The notes under the pieces are model-generated. The model was not told where the DNA came from, searched no databases, and worked only from the letters and a program-made list of their open reading frames with translations. A stretch of 64,000 nucleotides of DNA, from contig NZ_MLYR01000003.1 in NCBI RefSeq assembly GCF_001866655.1, positions 19,496 to 83,495 on the forward strand. Direction: 5' to 3'. Numbering within the stretch: position 1 is the first letter of the stretch; each line of letters starts with the position of its first letter. This document shows positions 36,964 to 46,881 of this stretch, in pieces. A program made the translations under genes and the position numbers. This DNA is from Bacillus sp. MUM 116. Its GTDB lineage: Bacteria; Bacillota; Bacilli; Bacillales; Cytobacillaceae.

Positions 36964-37668
36964 TCAGTTCTTATACCCAAAATGAACGGCAGCTGCGCCC
37001 CCGCTGTATGGTTTATAAAAAACATTTTTAAAACCCGCTGCCTCAAACATCCGGGCAAGTTCCTTCATGCCTGGAAAGTCTTTTGCTGATTCATGAAGCC
37101 ATGCATATTCGTTGTAGCTTTTTGCAAACAGCTTTCCAAATAAAGGCATAATATAGTGAAAATAAAAATAAAAAAGTTGTCGGTAACCTATCAAAGTAGG
37201 CTGTGACGTTTCAAGGCAAACAGCCACTCCACCAGGTTTTAAAACACGATTCATTTCTTTCAATACTTGCAGGTAATTAGGGACATTTCTTAAGCCAAAA
37301 CCGATTGTCACATAATCAAAACTTTGATCTGGAAATGGAAGTTCCATTGCATTACCATGAATTAATTCTACTTGGTTCAAACCTAATTGGTCGATCTTTT
37401 CTTGACCTACTTTAAGCATATTTTTGCTAAAATCCAGTCCAATTACTTTACCGGAAGGACCTACTGCGTCTGCTATGGCAATCGTCCAGTCAGCCGTTCC
37501 ACAGCATACATCAAGAGCTTTTGAACCAGGTTTTACCTTCATTCTATTCATTGTGTCCATTCGCCACTTGATATGCTGTTGAAAACTAATTACAGAGTTC
37601 ATCTTATCATAGTTATCGGAAATCTTTTCAAAAACCTTATGAACCCGCTGTTCTTTCGATTGCTGCAT
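36964..37668 (-). CDS. menG: Demethylmenaquinone methyltransferase
   Basis: 234 residues. SAM-dependent methylation of demethylmenaquinone is the last step of menaquinone synthesis. The SAM site is [16 protein letters not shown]; the UbiE/MenG signatures [17 protein letters not shown] and the C-terminal [15 protein letters not shown] are present. The ATG follows GGAAGGGTAATC, three bases after the hepS stop. Also known as ubiE or menH in B. subtilis literature. Confidence 0.96.
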   Translation of the reverse strand: MQQSKEQRVHKVFEKISDNYDKMNSVISFQQHIKWRMDTMNRMKVKPGSKALDVCCGTADWTIAIADAVGPSGKVIGLDFSKNMLKVGQEKIDQLGLNQVELIHGNAMELPFPDQSFDYVTIGFGLRNVPNYLQVLKEMNRVLKPGGVAVCLETSQPTLIGYRQLFYFYFHYIMPLFGKLFAKSYNEYAWLHESAKDFPGMKELARMFEAAGFKNVFYKPYSGGAAAVHFGYKN

Positions 37669-37670
37669 GA

Positions 37671-38492
37671 TTACCCTTCCTCCACAAACGTTTTTGCAAT
37701 TGGCTGCGCTTGAGCTAAAATATTGGAAATTCTATGTTCAAGCATTTCATTTAATTTAGGAAACTGGTTCTTACCTTTTTCAATCCATTGTTTAGCTTTT
37801 TCAATATATCGATCACAAACCATCAGCAGGTCTTGCTCCTGATCACTGGGCAAATTTGATGAAGGATGTTCATGATACGGAAAAATAATCTGTATCAGTC
37901 CATCAAATAATATTGACCTGCCATATTGAAGATATTGATCTTTTTCTTTTAGCAGCCGCTTAATGAAAAAAAGATTTTCAAAAAACTCATTCCAAGCGCC
38001 ACCTTGAAAGTATTCAGTGAGCTTGATTAGTAAAGAGCATTCAATCCGTTTTATACTCATCATTAGTTTGTCGATTGTATCAACTTCTTTATGATAAACG
38101 GATATTTTATTTTCATTAATTTCCTTTATTCCTTCTGAAAGTGCTTTTATAACCAATATATCTTCTGATTCAGCAAGAAGTTTATAATAAAGGCCGCTGA
38201 AATAATCCCCTGCTAAAACAGTTAATTGCCGGCTTTTTTCATTATCGGACGAAATTGAATTTTGTTCATGGGTATCAAGGGCAATTTGAATAAGCATTGT
38301 TGATAAACAGTAGTTCTTCACTTCCCCGTAAGACAATTCAAGTCCATCCAAAATAGATATAAGGATAAGAAGTTTATCTTCATCAATAATGGGGGTATCA
38401 ATATATTTAAGCAAGTATGGGTCTAAAACTCTTTGCTCAACCTGCCCTAAAATATCTGTGAATTTTTGACGAATGTCTGACACTCTAATCAC
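37671..38492 (-). CDS. hepS: Heptaprenyl diphosphate synthase component I
   Basis: 273 residues, all-helical, no catalytic aspartate motifs, as expected for the small regulatory subunit. It sets chain length with HepT. Conserved Y-G-E-V-K and [11 protein letters not shown] segments (about 55-103) match HepS. The start is a GTG preceded by AAGGG. Position between folE-mtrB and menG matches B. subtilis. Confidence 0.92.
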   Translation of the reverse strand: MIRVSDIRQKFTDILGQVEQRVLDPYLLKYIDTPIIDEDKLLILISILDGLELSYGEVKNYCLSTMLIQIALDTHEQNSISSDNEKSRQLTVLAGDYFSGLYYKLLAESEDILVIKALSEGIKEINENKISVYHKEVDTIDKLMMSIKRIECSLLIKLTEYFQGGAWNEFFENLFFIKRLLKEKDQYLQYGRSILFDGLIQIIFPYHEHPSSNLPSDQEQDLLMVCDRYIEKAKQWIEKGKNQFPKLNEMLEHRISNILAQAQPIAKTFVEEG

Positions 38493-38588
38493 CCTTGCTT
38501 CCCCAAATAGTTAATGTCTTTTCAAAATGGTATTTTCTAATTTAAAACGGAACATTCATACCATCCCTTTTTAAACAAGACAGCACCA

Positions 38589-38620
38589 ATTATAGCATAA
38601 ATGATTTTCCTTGAGCGGAA
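38589..38620 (-). promoter_or_regulatory. Candidate extended -10 promoter of hepS-menG-hepT-ndk
   Basis: The minus strand reads TGCTATAAT, an extended -10 with a perfect TATAAT at 38594-38589, about 95 bases upstream of hepS. The -35 region is not close to consensus. Confidence 0.5.
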
Positions 38621-38700
38621 TTTTGCAAAATAAACCCTTAAACAACGAATTAGGATAAAATGAATCAAGTTGAATGGTGGAAGATAGTGTTTCTCATTGT

Positions 38701-38937
38701 TTATTTTTTCATTTCACTTTCTACTTCGCCAAATTGGGTTAAAACCTTTGCATTTCCCCTGATTTTTATTGCGGATGTATGTTCTGTAAATTGGGCAATT
38801 AATACCTCACCTTTATCAAGCTTCTCTGAGTGATGGAACCTGGTATCTGTTCCCCTTGTAAGACCTATCACATTTACCCCATCATCTAAGGCTTTGATCA
38901 CAACATATTCACTATTTTGAGATTGCTGTTTTTCCAA
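38701..38937 (-). CDS. mtrB: Trp RNA-binding attenuation protein (TRAP)
   Basis: 78 residues (B. subtilis 75). TRAP forms an 11-mer ring that, with bound tryptophan, binds G/UAG repeats in trp leader RNA and blocks expression. [20 protein letters not shown] then [14 protein letters not shown] and [14 protein letters not shown] carry the tryptophan-binding and RNA-binding KKR-type residues. The TTG at 38937, seven bases after GGGGGG, gives a start in line with relatives. Its main target, the trp operon, is not in the neighbouring aromatic cluster. Confidence 0.95.
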   Translation of the reverse strand: MEKQQSQNSEYVVIKALDDGVNVIGLTRGTDTRFHHSEKLDKGEVLIAQFTEHTSAIKIRGNAKVLTQFGEVESEMKK

Positions 38938-38966
38938 TTTTAATCCCCCCAATTGCTTCCGGTTGA

Positions 38967-39533
38967 CTAATTTTTAATAAGTGAAAGAATTTCAGAACGT
39001 GCAATTGTGTCGTTGGCAAGTGTGCCACGAACCGCTGTTGTTACTGTTTTAGAGCCGGGCTTTTTTACCCCCCTCATGGTCATGCACATATGTTCCGCTT
39101 CCACTACAACCATTACACCATGCGGTTCAAGCTTTTCCATAATACTATCCGCAATGGTTGAAGTAATTCTTTCTTGAAGTTGTGGTCTTTTTGCAACGGC
39201 TTCCACCGCTCTTGCCAATTTACTTAATCCAGTAACACGGCCGTTTTGAGGAATATAAGCAACATGTGCCTTCCCAAAGAAAGGAACAAGGTGATGCTCA
39301 CACATCGAATAAAACGGAATATCTTTAACCAAAACTAATTCCTCATGGTCTTCGCTAAAAATCGTTTCAAAATGCTTTTTTGGATCTTCGTTCAATCCGC
39401 TAAATACTTCTTCATACATTTTGGCTACACGCTTTGGTGTATCAAGTAATCCTTCACGGTTTGGGTCTTCGCCGATTGCTTCTAATATTAAACGCACCGC
39501 CTCTTCAATCTGGGCGCGATTTACTTCAGACAT
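38967..39533 (-). CDS. folE: GTP cyclohydrolase I
   Basis: 188 residues. It converts GTP to dihydroneopterin triphosphate for folate synthesis. The zinc and active-site residues are in [21 protein letters not shown] and [16 protein letters not shown]. The ATG at 39533 follows AGGAGGAATCATC; upstream in-frame extension has no signal. The B. subtilis name is mtrA (folE), co-transcribed with mtrB, as here. Confidence 0.96.
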   Translation of the reverse strand: MSEVNRAQIEEAVRLILEAIGEDPNREGLLDTPKRVAKMYEEVFSGLNEDPKKHFETIFSEDHEELVLVKDIPFYSMCEHHLVPFFGKAHVAYIPQNGRVTGLSKLARAVEAVAKRPQLQERITSTIADSIMEKLEPHGVMVVVEAEHMCMTMRGVKKPGSKTVTTAVRGTLANDTIARSEILSLIKN

Positions 39534-39642
39534 GATGATTCCTCCTAATATGTATCTGTCAAGTATATATGACACATACATATTAGCACAACTTTTTCAT
39601 TAAGGGCAAAAAAGAAAAACGTTTCAGTTCTTTGCACGAATG

Positions 39643-39673
39643 AAAAAAGGTCATGGCTTTTACCATGACCTTA
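39643..39673 (-). terminator. Terminator after hbs
   Basis: AAGGTCATGG pairs with CCATGACCTT around TAAAAG and is followed on the minus strand by TTTTC. It is 38 bases past the hbs stop. Confidence 0.82.
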
Positions 39674-39710
39674 GCTCTTAAGCATACGCTTAAAGCAATA
39701 AACTATGTAA

Positions 39711-39983
39711 TTATTTTACTGCGTCTTTAAGCGCCTTACCTGGTTTGAATGCTGGAACTTTGCTTGCACCAATCTCAATTTCCTCACCAGTTTGAGGGTT
39801 GCGACCTTTACGTGCTGCACGCTCGCGTACTTCAAAGTTACCAAAACCGATTAATTGCACTTTATCACCATTTTTTAAAGCATCTAAAATTGAATCAAAA
39901 ACAGCATCAACTGCTTTGGTAGCATCTTTTTTAGAAAGCTCACTTGCTTCAGCTACAGCATTAATTAGTTCTGTCTTGTTCAT
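39711..39983 (-). CDS. hbs: DNA-binding protein HU
   Basis: 90 residues. The nucleoid protein HBsu bends and compacts [42 protein letters not shown] and the DNA-binding arm with TGEEIEI are near identical to B. subtilis. The ATG at 39983 is six bases after GGAGGTG; a GTG at 39992 lies inside that site. The upstream 300 bases hold no gene and must contain the hbs promoters. Confidence 0.97.
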   Translation of the reverse strand: MNKTELINAVAEASELSKKDATKAVDAVFDSILDALKNGDKVQLIGFGNFEVRERAARKGRNPQTGEEIEIGASKVPAFKPGKALKDAVK

Positions 39984-39992
39984 GCCATTCAC

Positions 39993-40302
39993 CTCCTCCC
40001 AAAGAATTAATTTAAATTCGTAAATAAGGTTACTTATCTACATTTCTAAACAAATTTTCTAAATTCTATACGTCATAGTGCGGTTTTCTTAACAATTTAA
40101 TCATAAATGACTATTTCGTATCAAATAATCTATTTTTTTTGAAAAACCTTATTATATAAAGGTTTTTAGCACCATAACGTAATTCTGTTAAAAGATTATC
40201 ATAATCATTTCAGCTTATCAAGAATTATTCATGAAATAATGGTATTCTTTTCATTAAAACAACAAAATTCTACTTTTTTCACGCACAAAATTCTACAAAA
40301 TC
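39993..40302. other. Non-coding region between spoIVA and hbs
   Basis: About 310 AT-rich bases with no ORF. On the minus strand a TTGTTA box with TATAGA 19 bases further on is a poor promoter candidate for hbs. I see no structured RNA or repeat of the families found elsewhere in the window. Confidence 0.5.
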
Positions 40303-40328
40303 AAAAAAAGACCCCAATATGGAGTCTT
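40303..40328 (-). terminator. Terminator after spoIVA
   Basis: AAGACTCC pairs with GGGGTCTT (one G-T pair) around ATATT and is followed on the minus strand by TTTTT. It lies just past the spoIVA stop. Confidence 0.8.
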
Positions 40329-40333
40329 GAATA

Positions 40334-41812
40334 TTAAAGGATTATCGCGATTAATCCGCCTGATCCTTCGTTTATTATTCTCTCTAATGTTTCTTTTAAT
40401 TTATATCTGGCGTTCTCCGGCATTAGAGAGAGCTTTGCCTGAATCCCTTCCCGAACGATTGAGCTGAGAGATCTTCCGAAAATATCTGAATTCCAAATCG
40501 ATAACGGGTCATCCTCAAAATCCTGCATTAGGTAGCGGACTAACTCTTCACTTTGCTTTTCTGTTCCAATAATGGGGGCAAATTCCGATTCCACATCCAC
40601 CTTGATCATGTGAATTGATGGTGCTACTGCTCGTAATCGTACTCCAAACCGTGCACCTTGACGAATAATCTCCGGCTCTTCAAGGCTCATGTCTGAAAGT
40701 GTTGGAGAAGCTATGCCATATCCCGTTTGCTTCACCATTTTTAATGCATCAGAAATATGGTCATATTCAGCCTTCGCATGAGCGAAATCCTGCATAAGCT
40801 CTAGAAGATGGTCCTTGCCCCTTATTTCTACTCCGACAATTTCTTTTAAAATATCATCATATAACTCATCTGGAGCGAATAAGTCAATTTCGGCAACTCC
40901 TTGCCCCATCTCAATTCCGGCCAATCCTGCACGGTCAATGAAATCATATTCACTAAATTGCTGGACGACTCTGTCAACATCTCTTAATCTCTTGATATCT
41001 TTAACCGTTTCCTTTACTGCCTCCTGATAGCTCTCGCGAAGCCAGTGGTTCTCTCTTAACACCATTACCCAGCTTGGAAGGTTTACATTCACTTCAAGGA
41101 CTGGGAATTCATACAATGCTTCACGAAGGACATTTAGTACGTCGCTGTCACGCATGCTTTCAACACTCATGGCTATGACAGGAATGTCGTATTTTTCAGC
41201 CAAACTTGAACGAAGTGTTTCAGTACTCGGATGGTAAGGCTGGGCACTGTTGACAACCATAATGAACGGTTTGCCAACCTCCTTCAATTCTTCAACGACT
41301 CTTTCCTCCGCCTCAATATAATTGCTTCTCGGAATTTCCCCAATCGTTCCATCTGTTGTGACGACAACCCCGATGGTCGAATGTTCTTGGATGACCTTTC
41401 TTGTTCCGATTTCGGCGGCCTCATGGAAGGGAATTGGTTCTTCGTACCATGGAGTATTTATCATTCGAGGTCCATTTTCATCCTCATAACCTTTAGCACC
41501 AGGTACCGTATAACCAACACAATCCACAAGCCTTATATTAACCTCCAAACCATCATCAACATAGACGGTTGCTGCTTGATTTGGAACAAATTTCGGCTCT
41601 GTCGTCATGATTGTTTTTCCGGCTGAACTTTGTGGAAGTTCATCTTGTGCACGAGATCTGTCAGCCTCATTGTTGATATTCGGTAAAACAACCAGCTCCA
41701 TAAATTTTTTTATGAATGTTGATTTTCCTGTTCGTACCGCTCCTACGACTCCTAAATAAATATCACCGCCGGTTCTCTCGGCAATATCTTTAAAAATATC
41801 AACCTTTTCCAA
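40334..41812 (-). CDS. spoIVA: Stage IV sporulation protein A (spore coat base ATPase)
   Basis: 492 residues, identical length to B. subtilis and highly conserved. SpoIVA polymerises on the forespore surface using ATP hydrolysis and is the platform for the coat. Walker A is GAVRTGKSTFIKK; the TRAFAC-type G domain (about 1-240) is followed by middle and C-terminal domains, and the tail ends NEGSGGLIAIIL. The TTG start at 41812, after GGAGGGGATCAC, gives MEKVDIFKDIAERTGG as in relatives. Confidence 0.97.
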   Translation of the reverse strand: MEKVDIFKDIAERTGGDIYLGVVGAVRTGKSTFIKKFMELVVLPNINNEADRSRAQDELPQSSAGKTIMTTEPKFVPNQAATVYVDDGLEVNIRLVDCVGYTVPGAKGYEDENGPRMINTPWYEEPIPFHEAAEIGTRKVIQEHSTIGVVVTTDGTIGEIPRSNYIEAEERVVEELKEVGKPFIMVVNSAQPYHPSTETLRSSLAEKYDIPVIAMSVESMRDSDVLNVLREALYEFPVLEVNVNLPSWVMVLRENHWLRESYQEAVKETVKDIKRLRDVDRVVQQFSEYDFIDRAGLAGIEMGQGVAEIDLFAPDELYDDILKEIVGVEIRGKDHLLELMQDFAHAKAEYDHISDALKMVKQTGYGIASPTLSDMSLEEPEIIRQGARFGVRLRAVAPSIHMIKVDVESEFAPIIGTEKQSEELVRYLMQDFEDDPLSIWNSDIFGRSLSSIVREGIQAKLSLMPENARYKLKETLERIINEGSGGLIAIIL

Positions 41813-41874
41813 GTGATCCCCTCCCGATCATAGACTAAAGTGGGATAATATTATCCATCAAGGTATTTTTGGAC

Positions 41875-41905
41875 AGTATATGTTTATGATGTTGTCCTAT
41901 ATTGT
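41875..41905 (-). promoter_or_regulatory. Candidate sigma-E promoter of spoIVA
   Basis: On the minus strand CATATACT (41882-41875) fits the sigma-E -10 consensus CATANANT exactly, about 63 bases before the start codon. An ATA trinucleotide 17 bases upstream could serve as the -35. spoIVA is a known sigma-E gene in B. subtilis, which supports the reading. Nothing else is apparent in the rest of the spoIVA-yphF gap. Confidence 0.45.
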
Positions 41906-42071
41906 TATGACACTTTTCTAAAATTTTTTTACCCCCCTATTCAAAATTCAATGCTTTAAAAGTATGGGTCGTGTCAGAACGGTTTAGATCAGTGAGGGTT
42001 TCAAATAAAGATACACGGCTTATTTTCCGGAGCTATCCTTATTGGGTTAGATATTGTTAACCTATTAACCT

Positions 42072-42114
42072 AAAAAACCCTTCTCCTACAATATATTTCA
42101 CAGGAAAAGGGTTA
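42072..42114 (-). terminator. Terminator after yphF
   Basis: On the minus strand AACCCTTTTCCT pairs with AGGAGAAGGGTT around a 15-base loop, then TTTTTAGG follows. It is 26 bases past the yphF stop. Confidence 0.8.
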
Positions 42115-42139
42115 TGACAATTTAATATTATCTATTTGT

Positions 42140-42856
42140 TCATTGTTTAGGCACAAGAAAAACAGGCTCTTTTGTTTTAGAATCAACTGTATAGGGTAAA
42201 GAATACGCCGGAACAAACATGGAGTTGTCCACAAGAATTGAGCGAATATCCTCCCCTGACTTAAAGGTTTTTTTCGTTTTTTTAAGTGCTTGATATAAAT
42301 CAGCACTGTAATCAACAAAAACCTCCGCATTCCCGTTAATCACAAGTGGAAGATTTTGATTTGAATAAGGGCTGACAACGTATGGCGGACTTTCAAGGCC
42401 CAACTTTTTATAGTCCAGTGTATAAACATTATTTGCAATGCTTTTTTTATAAGGCGGGTACCCTTTTGTTTTAATACGTAAGTTAATATCCCTGAGAGTT
42501 TCAGCCATTCTTAAATCCAAAAGTTTAACCGTTGGCTTTTTTTCAACATCCACGAGCACATATTGAAAAATTCCTCCGTTTTCATAAGCATTCCCTGGAG
42601 GTTCTGCCATATACCTCGGTGAGATTTTTTTAAAGTCAATCGGATATTTTTGATATATCGGCGTATTCGCTTCCTTTGTTTTAATGGGCAAAATACCGCC
42701 ATTATCCTTCTGGAAAGAGTCCACGGCTGATTGTACCATCTGAATTTGATCTTTATAAGGGACTTGATTCTTTGCCAGTTTTTCATTAGGATACATGCAC
42801 CCTGATAAAAATATAGCTGTAATGACAAAAACACAGCCTAACATGAGCCGTTTCAT
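42140..42856 (-). CDS. yphF: Lipoprotein YphF, unknown function
   Basis: 238 residues. A lipoprotein signal peptide with lipobox LSGC (cysteine 20) precedes an exported domain with no recognised catalytic motif. Conserved features include VDSFQKDNGGILPIKTKE, GGIFQYVLVDVEKKPTVKLL and VFVDYSADLYQAL. Position between yphE and spoIVA and size match B. subtilis YphF. Confidence 0.85.
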   Translation of the reverse strand: MKRLMLGCVFVITAIFLSGCMYPNEKLAKNQVPYKDQIQMVQSAVDSFQKDNGGILPIKTKEANTPIYQKYPIDFKKISPRYMAEPPGNAYENGGIFQYVLVDVEKKPTVKLLDLRMAETLRDINLRIKTKGYPPYKKSIANNVYTLDYKKLGLESPPYVVSPYSNQNLPLVINGNAEVFVDYSADLYQALKKTKKTFKSGEDIRSILVDNSMFVPAYSLPYTVDSKTKEPVFLVPKQ

Positions 42857-42886
42857 ATAATCACCTTTATTTTATGTATTAAGAAA

Positions 42887-43072
42887 TTAAGTAAATAAAA
42901 CAATAAATAAAATAATACCTGCAATAATCATAAATAAATAAGCCAGTATTGCCGTTATAACTCGAAAAATTCCTTTTAATTTAAAGCGGCTAAGATAAAT
43001 AGTGAAAATGGCTAAAAACATTAAGCCGATTCCTGCAACCGAAATCCACATTTTAAGCATCCCAGGTGACAA
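42887..43072 (-). CDS. yphE: DUF2768 small membrane protein YphE
   Basis: 61 residues with two hydrophobic segments (about 8-27 and 37-59) joined by RFKLKGIFR. It fits the DUF2768 family found between gpsA and spoIVA in Bacillus. The start is a TTG at 43072 preceded by GGGGGAATTTTT; an ATG at 43060 lacks a good site. Function is unknown; the neighbourhood contains sporulation genes. Confidence 0.8.
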   Translation of the reverse strand: MSPGMLKMWISVAGIGLMFLAIFTIYLSRFKLKGIFRVITAILAYLFMIIAGIILFIVLFT

Positions 43073-43118
43073 AAAAATTCCCCCTTTTTTCCGAATGTTA
43101 TTATACCATAGGACATTA

Positions 43119-43271
43119 GAAAAGCGGAAGCGCCTTGATCAGCCCCGACAAGCACAAAACAAGCCGGCCGAAAGGTTGTTCTTTAACCTTTTGGATGGCT
43201 TGTCTTGTGACCTCGAGGGGCTAGGCGCTGGAGCTGGACAATTATCGAAGCCAAAATTTATACTTTCTTAT
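43119..43271 (+). repeat. Interspersed hairpin element, copy D
   Basis: The left end is GAAAAGCGGAAGCGCC and the right end is GGGGCTAGGCGCTGGAGCT then GGACAATTATC and TATACTTTC. The central stem ACAAGCCGGCCGAAAGGTT pairs with AACCTTTTGGATGGCTTGT, with loop GTTCTTT. It lies in the gpsA-yphE gap, in the same orientation as copies A-C and antisense to both neighbours. The gpsA terminator lies directly to its right. Confidence 0.88.
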
Positions 43272-43275
43272 CTCC

Positions 43276-43318
43276 AAAAAAAAACTGAAGTAAAGAGGGG
43301 CGAAGTCTTTACTTCAGT
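43276..43318 (-). terminator. Terminator after gpsA
   Basis: A perfect 12-bp stem, ACTGAAGTAAAG with CTTTACTTCAGT, with an 11-base loop, is followed on the minus strand by TTTTTTTTT. It is about 130 bases past the gpsA stop, between the gene and repeat copy D. The remaining gap (43319-43447) shows nothing. Confidence 0.85.
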
Positions 43319-43447
43319 CATTTAGACTAAATAACCCATACTCCAGCTTCATACTACCATTGTGCTTCGTTGCATTGTATGCTGAGAGTATAAAAAGCGT
43401 ATCATCGAACTGCTATTTTTTTAGTCAAAAAGGAACATTTTTTAGGA

Positions 43448-44497
43448 TTAATCATTTCTTTCCTCTAAAATGTTTGTCAGATCTTCCATTTCCGGCTTTT
43501 TCCCTCGGCCCATTAAGATGTCAACACCATCTTTTGCATTTTTTCCGTTAAATAAGACATCATACAGGGCGAATGTGATGGGCATCACGACATCGTATTT
43601 TTTCGCAAGCTGATAAGCTGCTTTTGTCGTTCTTACTCCTTCTACCACCATCCCCATATTGTCGAGAACTTCATTAAGTGTTTTCCCTTTGCCAAGAAGG
43701 TTACCGGCTCTCCAGTTCCTGGAGTGAACACTCGTACAGGTTACAATTAAATCACCAATACCCGCTAAACCAGAAAATGTTAAAGGATTCGCACCCATTT
43801 TCGTTCCTAAACGGGCAATTTCCGCAAGGCCTCTGGTGATTAATGCAGCTTTGGCATTATCCCCATAGCCAAGTCCATCCGTTATCCCTGCCGCCAGTGC
43901 AATAATATTCTTTAAGGCACCGCCAATTTCAACACCAATTAAATCAGGATTTGTATATACCCTAAAATTATTATTGATGAATAAATCTTGGATTTTTCCT
44001 GCTGCCTCCATATTTTTCGATGAGACGGTTACGGTTGTCGGATGCCGCAAACTGACTTCTTCAGCATGGCTTGGACCGGAAAGGACCACAACATCGTTTA
44101 AAAGCTCTTTCGGCATTTCTTCCTCGATCAACTCAGATATTCTCAATAACGAATCAGGTTCTACCCCTTTACTTACATGGGCAATAATAAACGAATTTTT
44201 TGCAACCGCAGCGATTTTTCTAATAACTTCCCGAATTGCCTTTGTCGGAACAGCCAAAATAATGGTTTCAACTCCAGATACCGCATCGTTTAAGGAGGCA
44301 TAGCCTACGATCAACTCCGGTAAATCAATTCCCGGTAAATATTTTTTATTTGTATGAAATTGATTAATTTCCAGGACTTGATTTTCGTTATGACTCCACA
44401 ATCGGACGTGATGGCCATTATCTGCCAATACCAATGCCAATGCCGTTCCCCAGCTTCCTGCACCTAAAACAGCAATTGTTTCGGATTTCTGCTGCAT
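43448..44497 (-). CDS. gpsA: Glycerol-3-phosphate dehydrogenase [NAD(P)+]
   Basis: 349 residues. It reduces dihydroxyacetone phosphate to sn-glycerol 3-phosphate for phospholipids. The NAD motif is [19 protein letters not shown]; the catalytic lysine is in [18 protein letters not shown] and [19 protein letters not shown] follows. The ATG follows AGAGGGTGTG. It is 23 bases downstream of der. Confidence 0.96.
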   Translation of the reverse strand: MQQKSETIAVLGAGSWGTALALVLADNGHHVRLWSHNENQVLEINQFHTNKKYLPGIDLPELIVGYASLNDAVSGVETIILAVPTKAIREVIRKIAAVAKNSFIIAHVSKGVEPDSLLRISELIEEEMPKELLNDVVVLSGPSHAEEVSLRHPTTVTVSSKNMEAAGKIQDLFINNNFRVYTNPDLIGVEIGGALKNIIALAAGITDGLGYGDNAKAALITRGLAEIARLGTKMGANPLTFSGLAGIGDLIVTCTSVHSRNWRAGNLLGKGKTLNEVLDNMGMVVEGVRTTKAAYQLAKKYDVVMPITFALYDVLFNGKNAKDGVDILMGRGKKPEMEDLTNILEERND

Positions 44498-44519
44498 TTT
44501 GTTTCACACCCTCTTTTTC

Positions 44520-45830
44520 TTATTTTCTTTCTCTTGCAAAAATCTTGATTGGAGTACCTTCGAATCCAAACGCATCCCGAATTCGATTCTCAAGAAAGCG
44601 CTCATATGAAAAATGCAATAACTCTGGTTCGTTAACAAAAATAATAAATGTCGGCGGCTTAACTGCAACTTGGGTTGCATAATAGATTTTCAACCGTCTT
44701 CCTTTGTCAGTAGGCGTTGGGTTCATCGCAACCGCATCCATGATAATATCATTTAATATACTTGTTTCAACGCGCATTGAATGATTTTCACTTACCATAT
44801 TAATCATTGGCAGTAATGTATGAATCCGCTTTTTTGTTTTGGCAGATAAAAAGACAATCGGGGCATAACTTAGGAAAAGGAAATGTTCCCTTATTTTTTG
44901 TTCAAGCTCCTTCATGGTCTTTTCATCTTTTTCGACAGCGTCCCACTTATTTACTACAATAACAACTGCTCTCCCTGCTTCATGTGCATATCCGGCAATT
45001 TTCTTGTCTTGTTCAATAATTCCTTCTTCCGCGTTTAAAACGACTAGCACAACATCTGAACGTTCGATTGCCCTAAGCGCCCTTAATACACTGTATTTCT
45101 CCGTACTCTCATATACCTTTCCTTTTTTGCGCATTCCTGCCGTATCAATAATGACATATTTTTCGCCATTATATGTATAAGGGGAATCCACTGCATCCCG
45201 TGTTGTACCTGCAATATCGCTGACAATTACACGTTCTTCTCCTAATATAGCATTTACTAACGAGGATTTACCTACATTCGGGCGGCCAATTAATGAAAAT
45301 TTTATTACATCCGCATCATAATCATCCCCGCGGTCCTTTGGAAAGTGTTTTGCTGCGGCATCTAATAAATCACCAAGACCAAGACCATGTGAACCCGACA
45401 CCGGAATCGGTTCACCAAACCCCAAGGCATAAAAATCATAAATCTGATCGCGCATGTCAGGATTATCAATCTTATTTACACCTAAAACAATTGGTTTTTT
45501 CGATTTATAAAGGATTTTTGCTACCTCTTCATCAGCAGCCGTTACCCCTTCTCTTCCATTTGTTAAAAAAATGATTACATCTGCTTCATCAATCGCTACC
45601 TCTGCCTGCTGACGGATTTGTTCCAAAAATGGTTCATCCCCGATATCAATACCACCTGTGTCAATTACATTAAAATCATGATTCAGCCATTCACCAGAAC
45701 TATAAATACGGTCTCTTGTCACCCCTGGGATATCTTCAACAATCGAAACACGTTCCCCAACAATTCGATTAAAAATAGTGGATTTACCTACATTCGGGCG
45801 GCCAACAATCGCAATAACCGGTTTTACCAT
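44520..45830 (-). CDS. der: Ribosome assembly GTPase Der (EngA)
   Basis: 436 residues, the exact B. subtilis length. It is essential for 50S maturation. Two G domains carry [13 protein letters not shown] and [13 protein letters not shown], each with DTGG or DTAGM and NKxD motifs (NKID, NKWD), followed by a KH-like domain. The ATG at 45830 is preferred to 45842, which has no spacing from its site. Confidence 0.96.
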   Translation of the reverse strand: MVKPVIAIVGRPNVGKSTIFNRIVGERVSIVEDIPGVTRDRIYSSGEWLNHDFNVIDTGGIDIGDEPFLEQIRQQAEVAIDEADVIIFLTNGREGVTAADEEVAKILYKSKKPIVLGVNKIDNPDMRDQIYDFYALGFGEPIPVSGSHGLGLGDLLDAAAKHFPKDRGDDYDADVIKFSLIGRPNVGKSSLVNAILGEERVIVSDIAGTTRDAVDSPYTYNGEKYVIIDTAGMRKKGKVYESTEKYSVLRALRAIERSDVVLVVLNAEEGIIEQDKKIAGYAHEAGRAVVIVVNKWDAVEKDEKTMKELEQKIREHFLFLSYAPIVFLSAKTKKRIHTLLPMINMVSENHSMRVETSILNDIIMDAVAMNPTPTDKGRRLKIYYATQVAVKPPTFIIFVNEPELLHFSYERFLENRIRDAFGFEGTPIKIFARERK

Positions 45831-45931
45831 TTTCTTTCCCATCCTTTCATATATTACTTATCAACTTATTTATGTTTAATCCTAAAAGCTTTAAACTCAG
45901 GTTAAATCATTCAGTAATAAGTGCTAATGAT

Positions 45932-45957
45932 AAAACCCTTCTATCCATGAGAAGGGC
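45932..45957 (-). terminator. Terminator after yphA
   Basis: On the minus strand CCCTTCT pairs with AGAAGGG around CATGGAT and TTTTATC follows. It is about 55 bases beyond the yphA stop. Confidence 0.7.
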
Positions 45958-46012
45958 CAACTTAATTAGTTTAACAAATGTTGATCATCTCCCGCAATGG
46001 AAACCTCGCTGG

Positions 46013-46621
46013 TCAAGATGATTTTTGCTTTGCTTTTTCAGTAAAATTAAAGTGATTTTGAAAAATTGTGCCCGCATTTTCGAAAAAGCTCCATCCTACA
46101 AGCAGGAAGCTGATCAATGCACAAACATCAAGATAGGCAAATGTACCAATTGAATAGGGAAAATGATATTTACTTAAAATAATGGTATATAAGATTTCTC
46201 CTTGCATCGTACCATTTAAAACGATTAATAATCGTCCTCTAAGCGTTTTTTGCAAAAGGATTGCTAAATACCCCAATAAAATCCCCATCATCCATTCCTT
46301 TTTAAGAATAATCCAAATTGGGTCGAAAATTTCAAATAAATGAAAGGTAACATAAGAAATCCCAATTATATATGAACAAATAAAAAAATAAATAATGGCC
46401 CTAAGCTTTTCCTTACTAATCAGAATAAAGGTCAGGAATAATAGGAATAAACCACTTGCAAAGATATCAATATTTCCTAACCTAAAATGCAGGGTTGAAA
46501 GAGCTATAAGCATTAAGATGGCTGCAGCTAATTTAAACCTGTATGGATTTTGCTTATTTAAGAAAAATGTCAGATAGACCCAAAATGACCAGGAAATCCA
46601 ATAAAACATCGAACCTTCCAC
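46013..46621 (-). CDS. yphA: YphA-like integral membrane protein
   Basis: 202 residues with about six hydrophobic segments and no catalytic motif. It is called from its position between ypzI and der and its size. I chose the GTG at 46621, eight bases after AGGAGG; an ATG at 46609 is an alternative and a GTG at 46630 lies inside the ribosome-binding site. seaA (yphB), the next gene in B. subtilis, is not present. Confidence 0.75.
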   Translation of the reverse strand: MEGSMFYWISWSFWVYLTFFLNKQNPYRFKLAAAILMLIALSTLHFRLGNIDIFASGLFLLFLTFILISKEKLRAIIYFFICSYIIGISYVTFHLFEIFDPIWIILKKEWMMGILLGYLAILLQKTLRGRLLIVLNGTMQGEILYTIILSKYHFPYSIGTFAYLDVCALISFLLVGWSFFENAGTIFQNHFNFTEKAKQKSS

Positions 46622-46730
46622 TTTAACCACCTCCTATTATTCTCATTATTGGTTAATGTTATGTATTTTCATACTAACCTGCATAATCTTTCCTAAGTGA
46701 ATCATCTTATTAGAAGGAGGTGTAAGAAGA

Positions 46731-46874
46731 ATGGGAAAAGACCGTCAAGAAAAAAAATTAAAGGCAAGTAGAAGAGTGGAATCCGACAGAGATCAAGCAT
46801 TGCATTACCCAGGTGCCACCAAATTACAAAGCCCTGAAGAGGCTAGGGGGTTAAACGACTCCAAGTATGATTAA
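46731..46874 (+). CDS. ypzI: YpzI family small protein
   Basis: 47 residues beginning MGKDRQEKKLKASRRVESDR and continuing with a conserved HYPGATKLQSPEEAR segment. It is highly charged, with no membrane segment. The start follows a strong AAGGAGGTG site. Composition, size and its position beside yphA and der fit the YpzI family of Bacillus, whose function is unknown. CATACTA at 46670-46676 resembles a forespore-sigma -10 but no matching -35 is evident. Confidence 0.85.
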   Translation: MGKDRQEKKLKASRRVESDRDQALHYPGATKLQSPEEARGLNDSKYD

Positions 46875-46881
46875 CTAAAAG

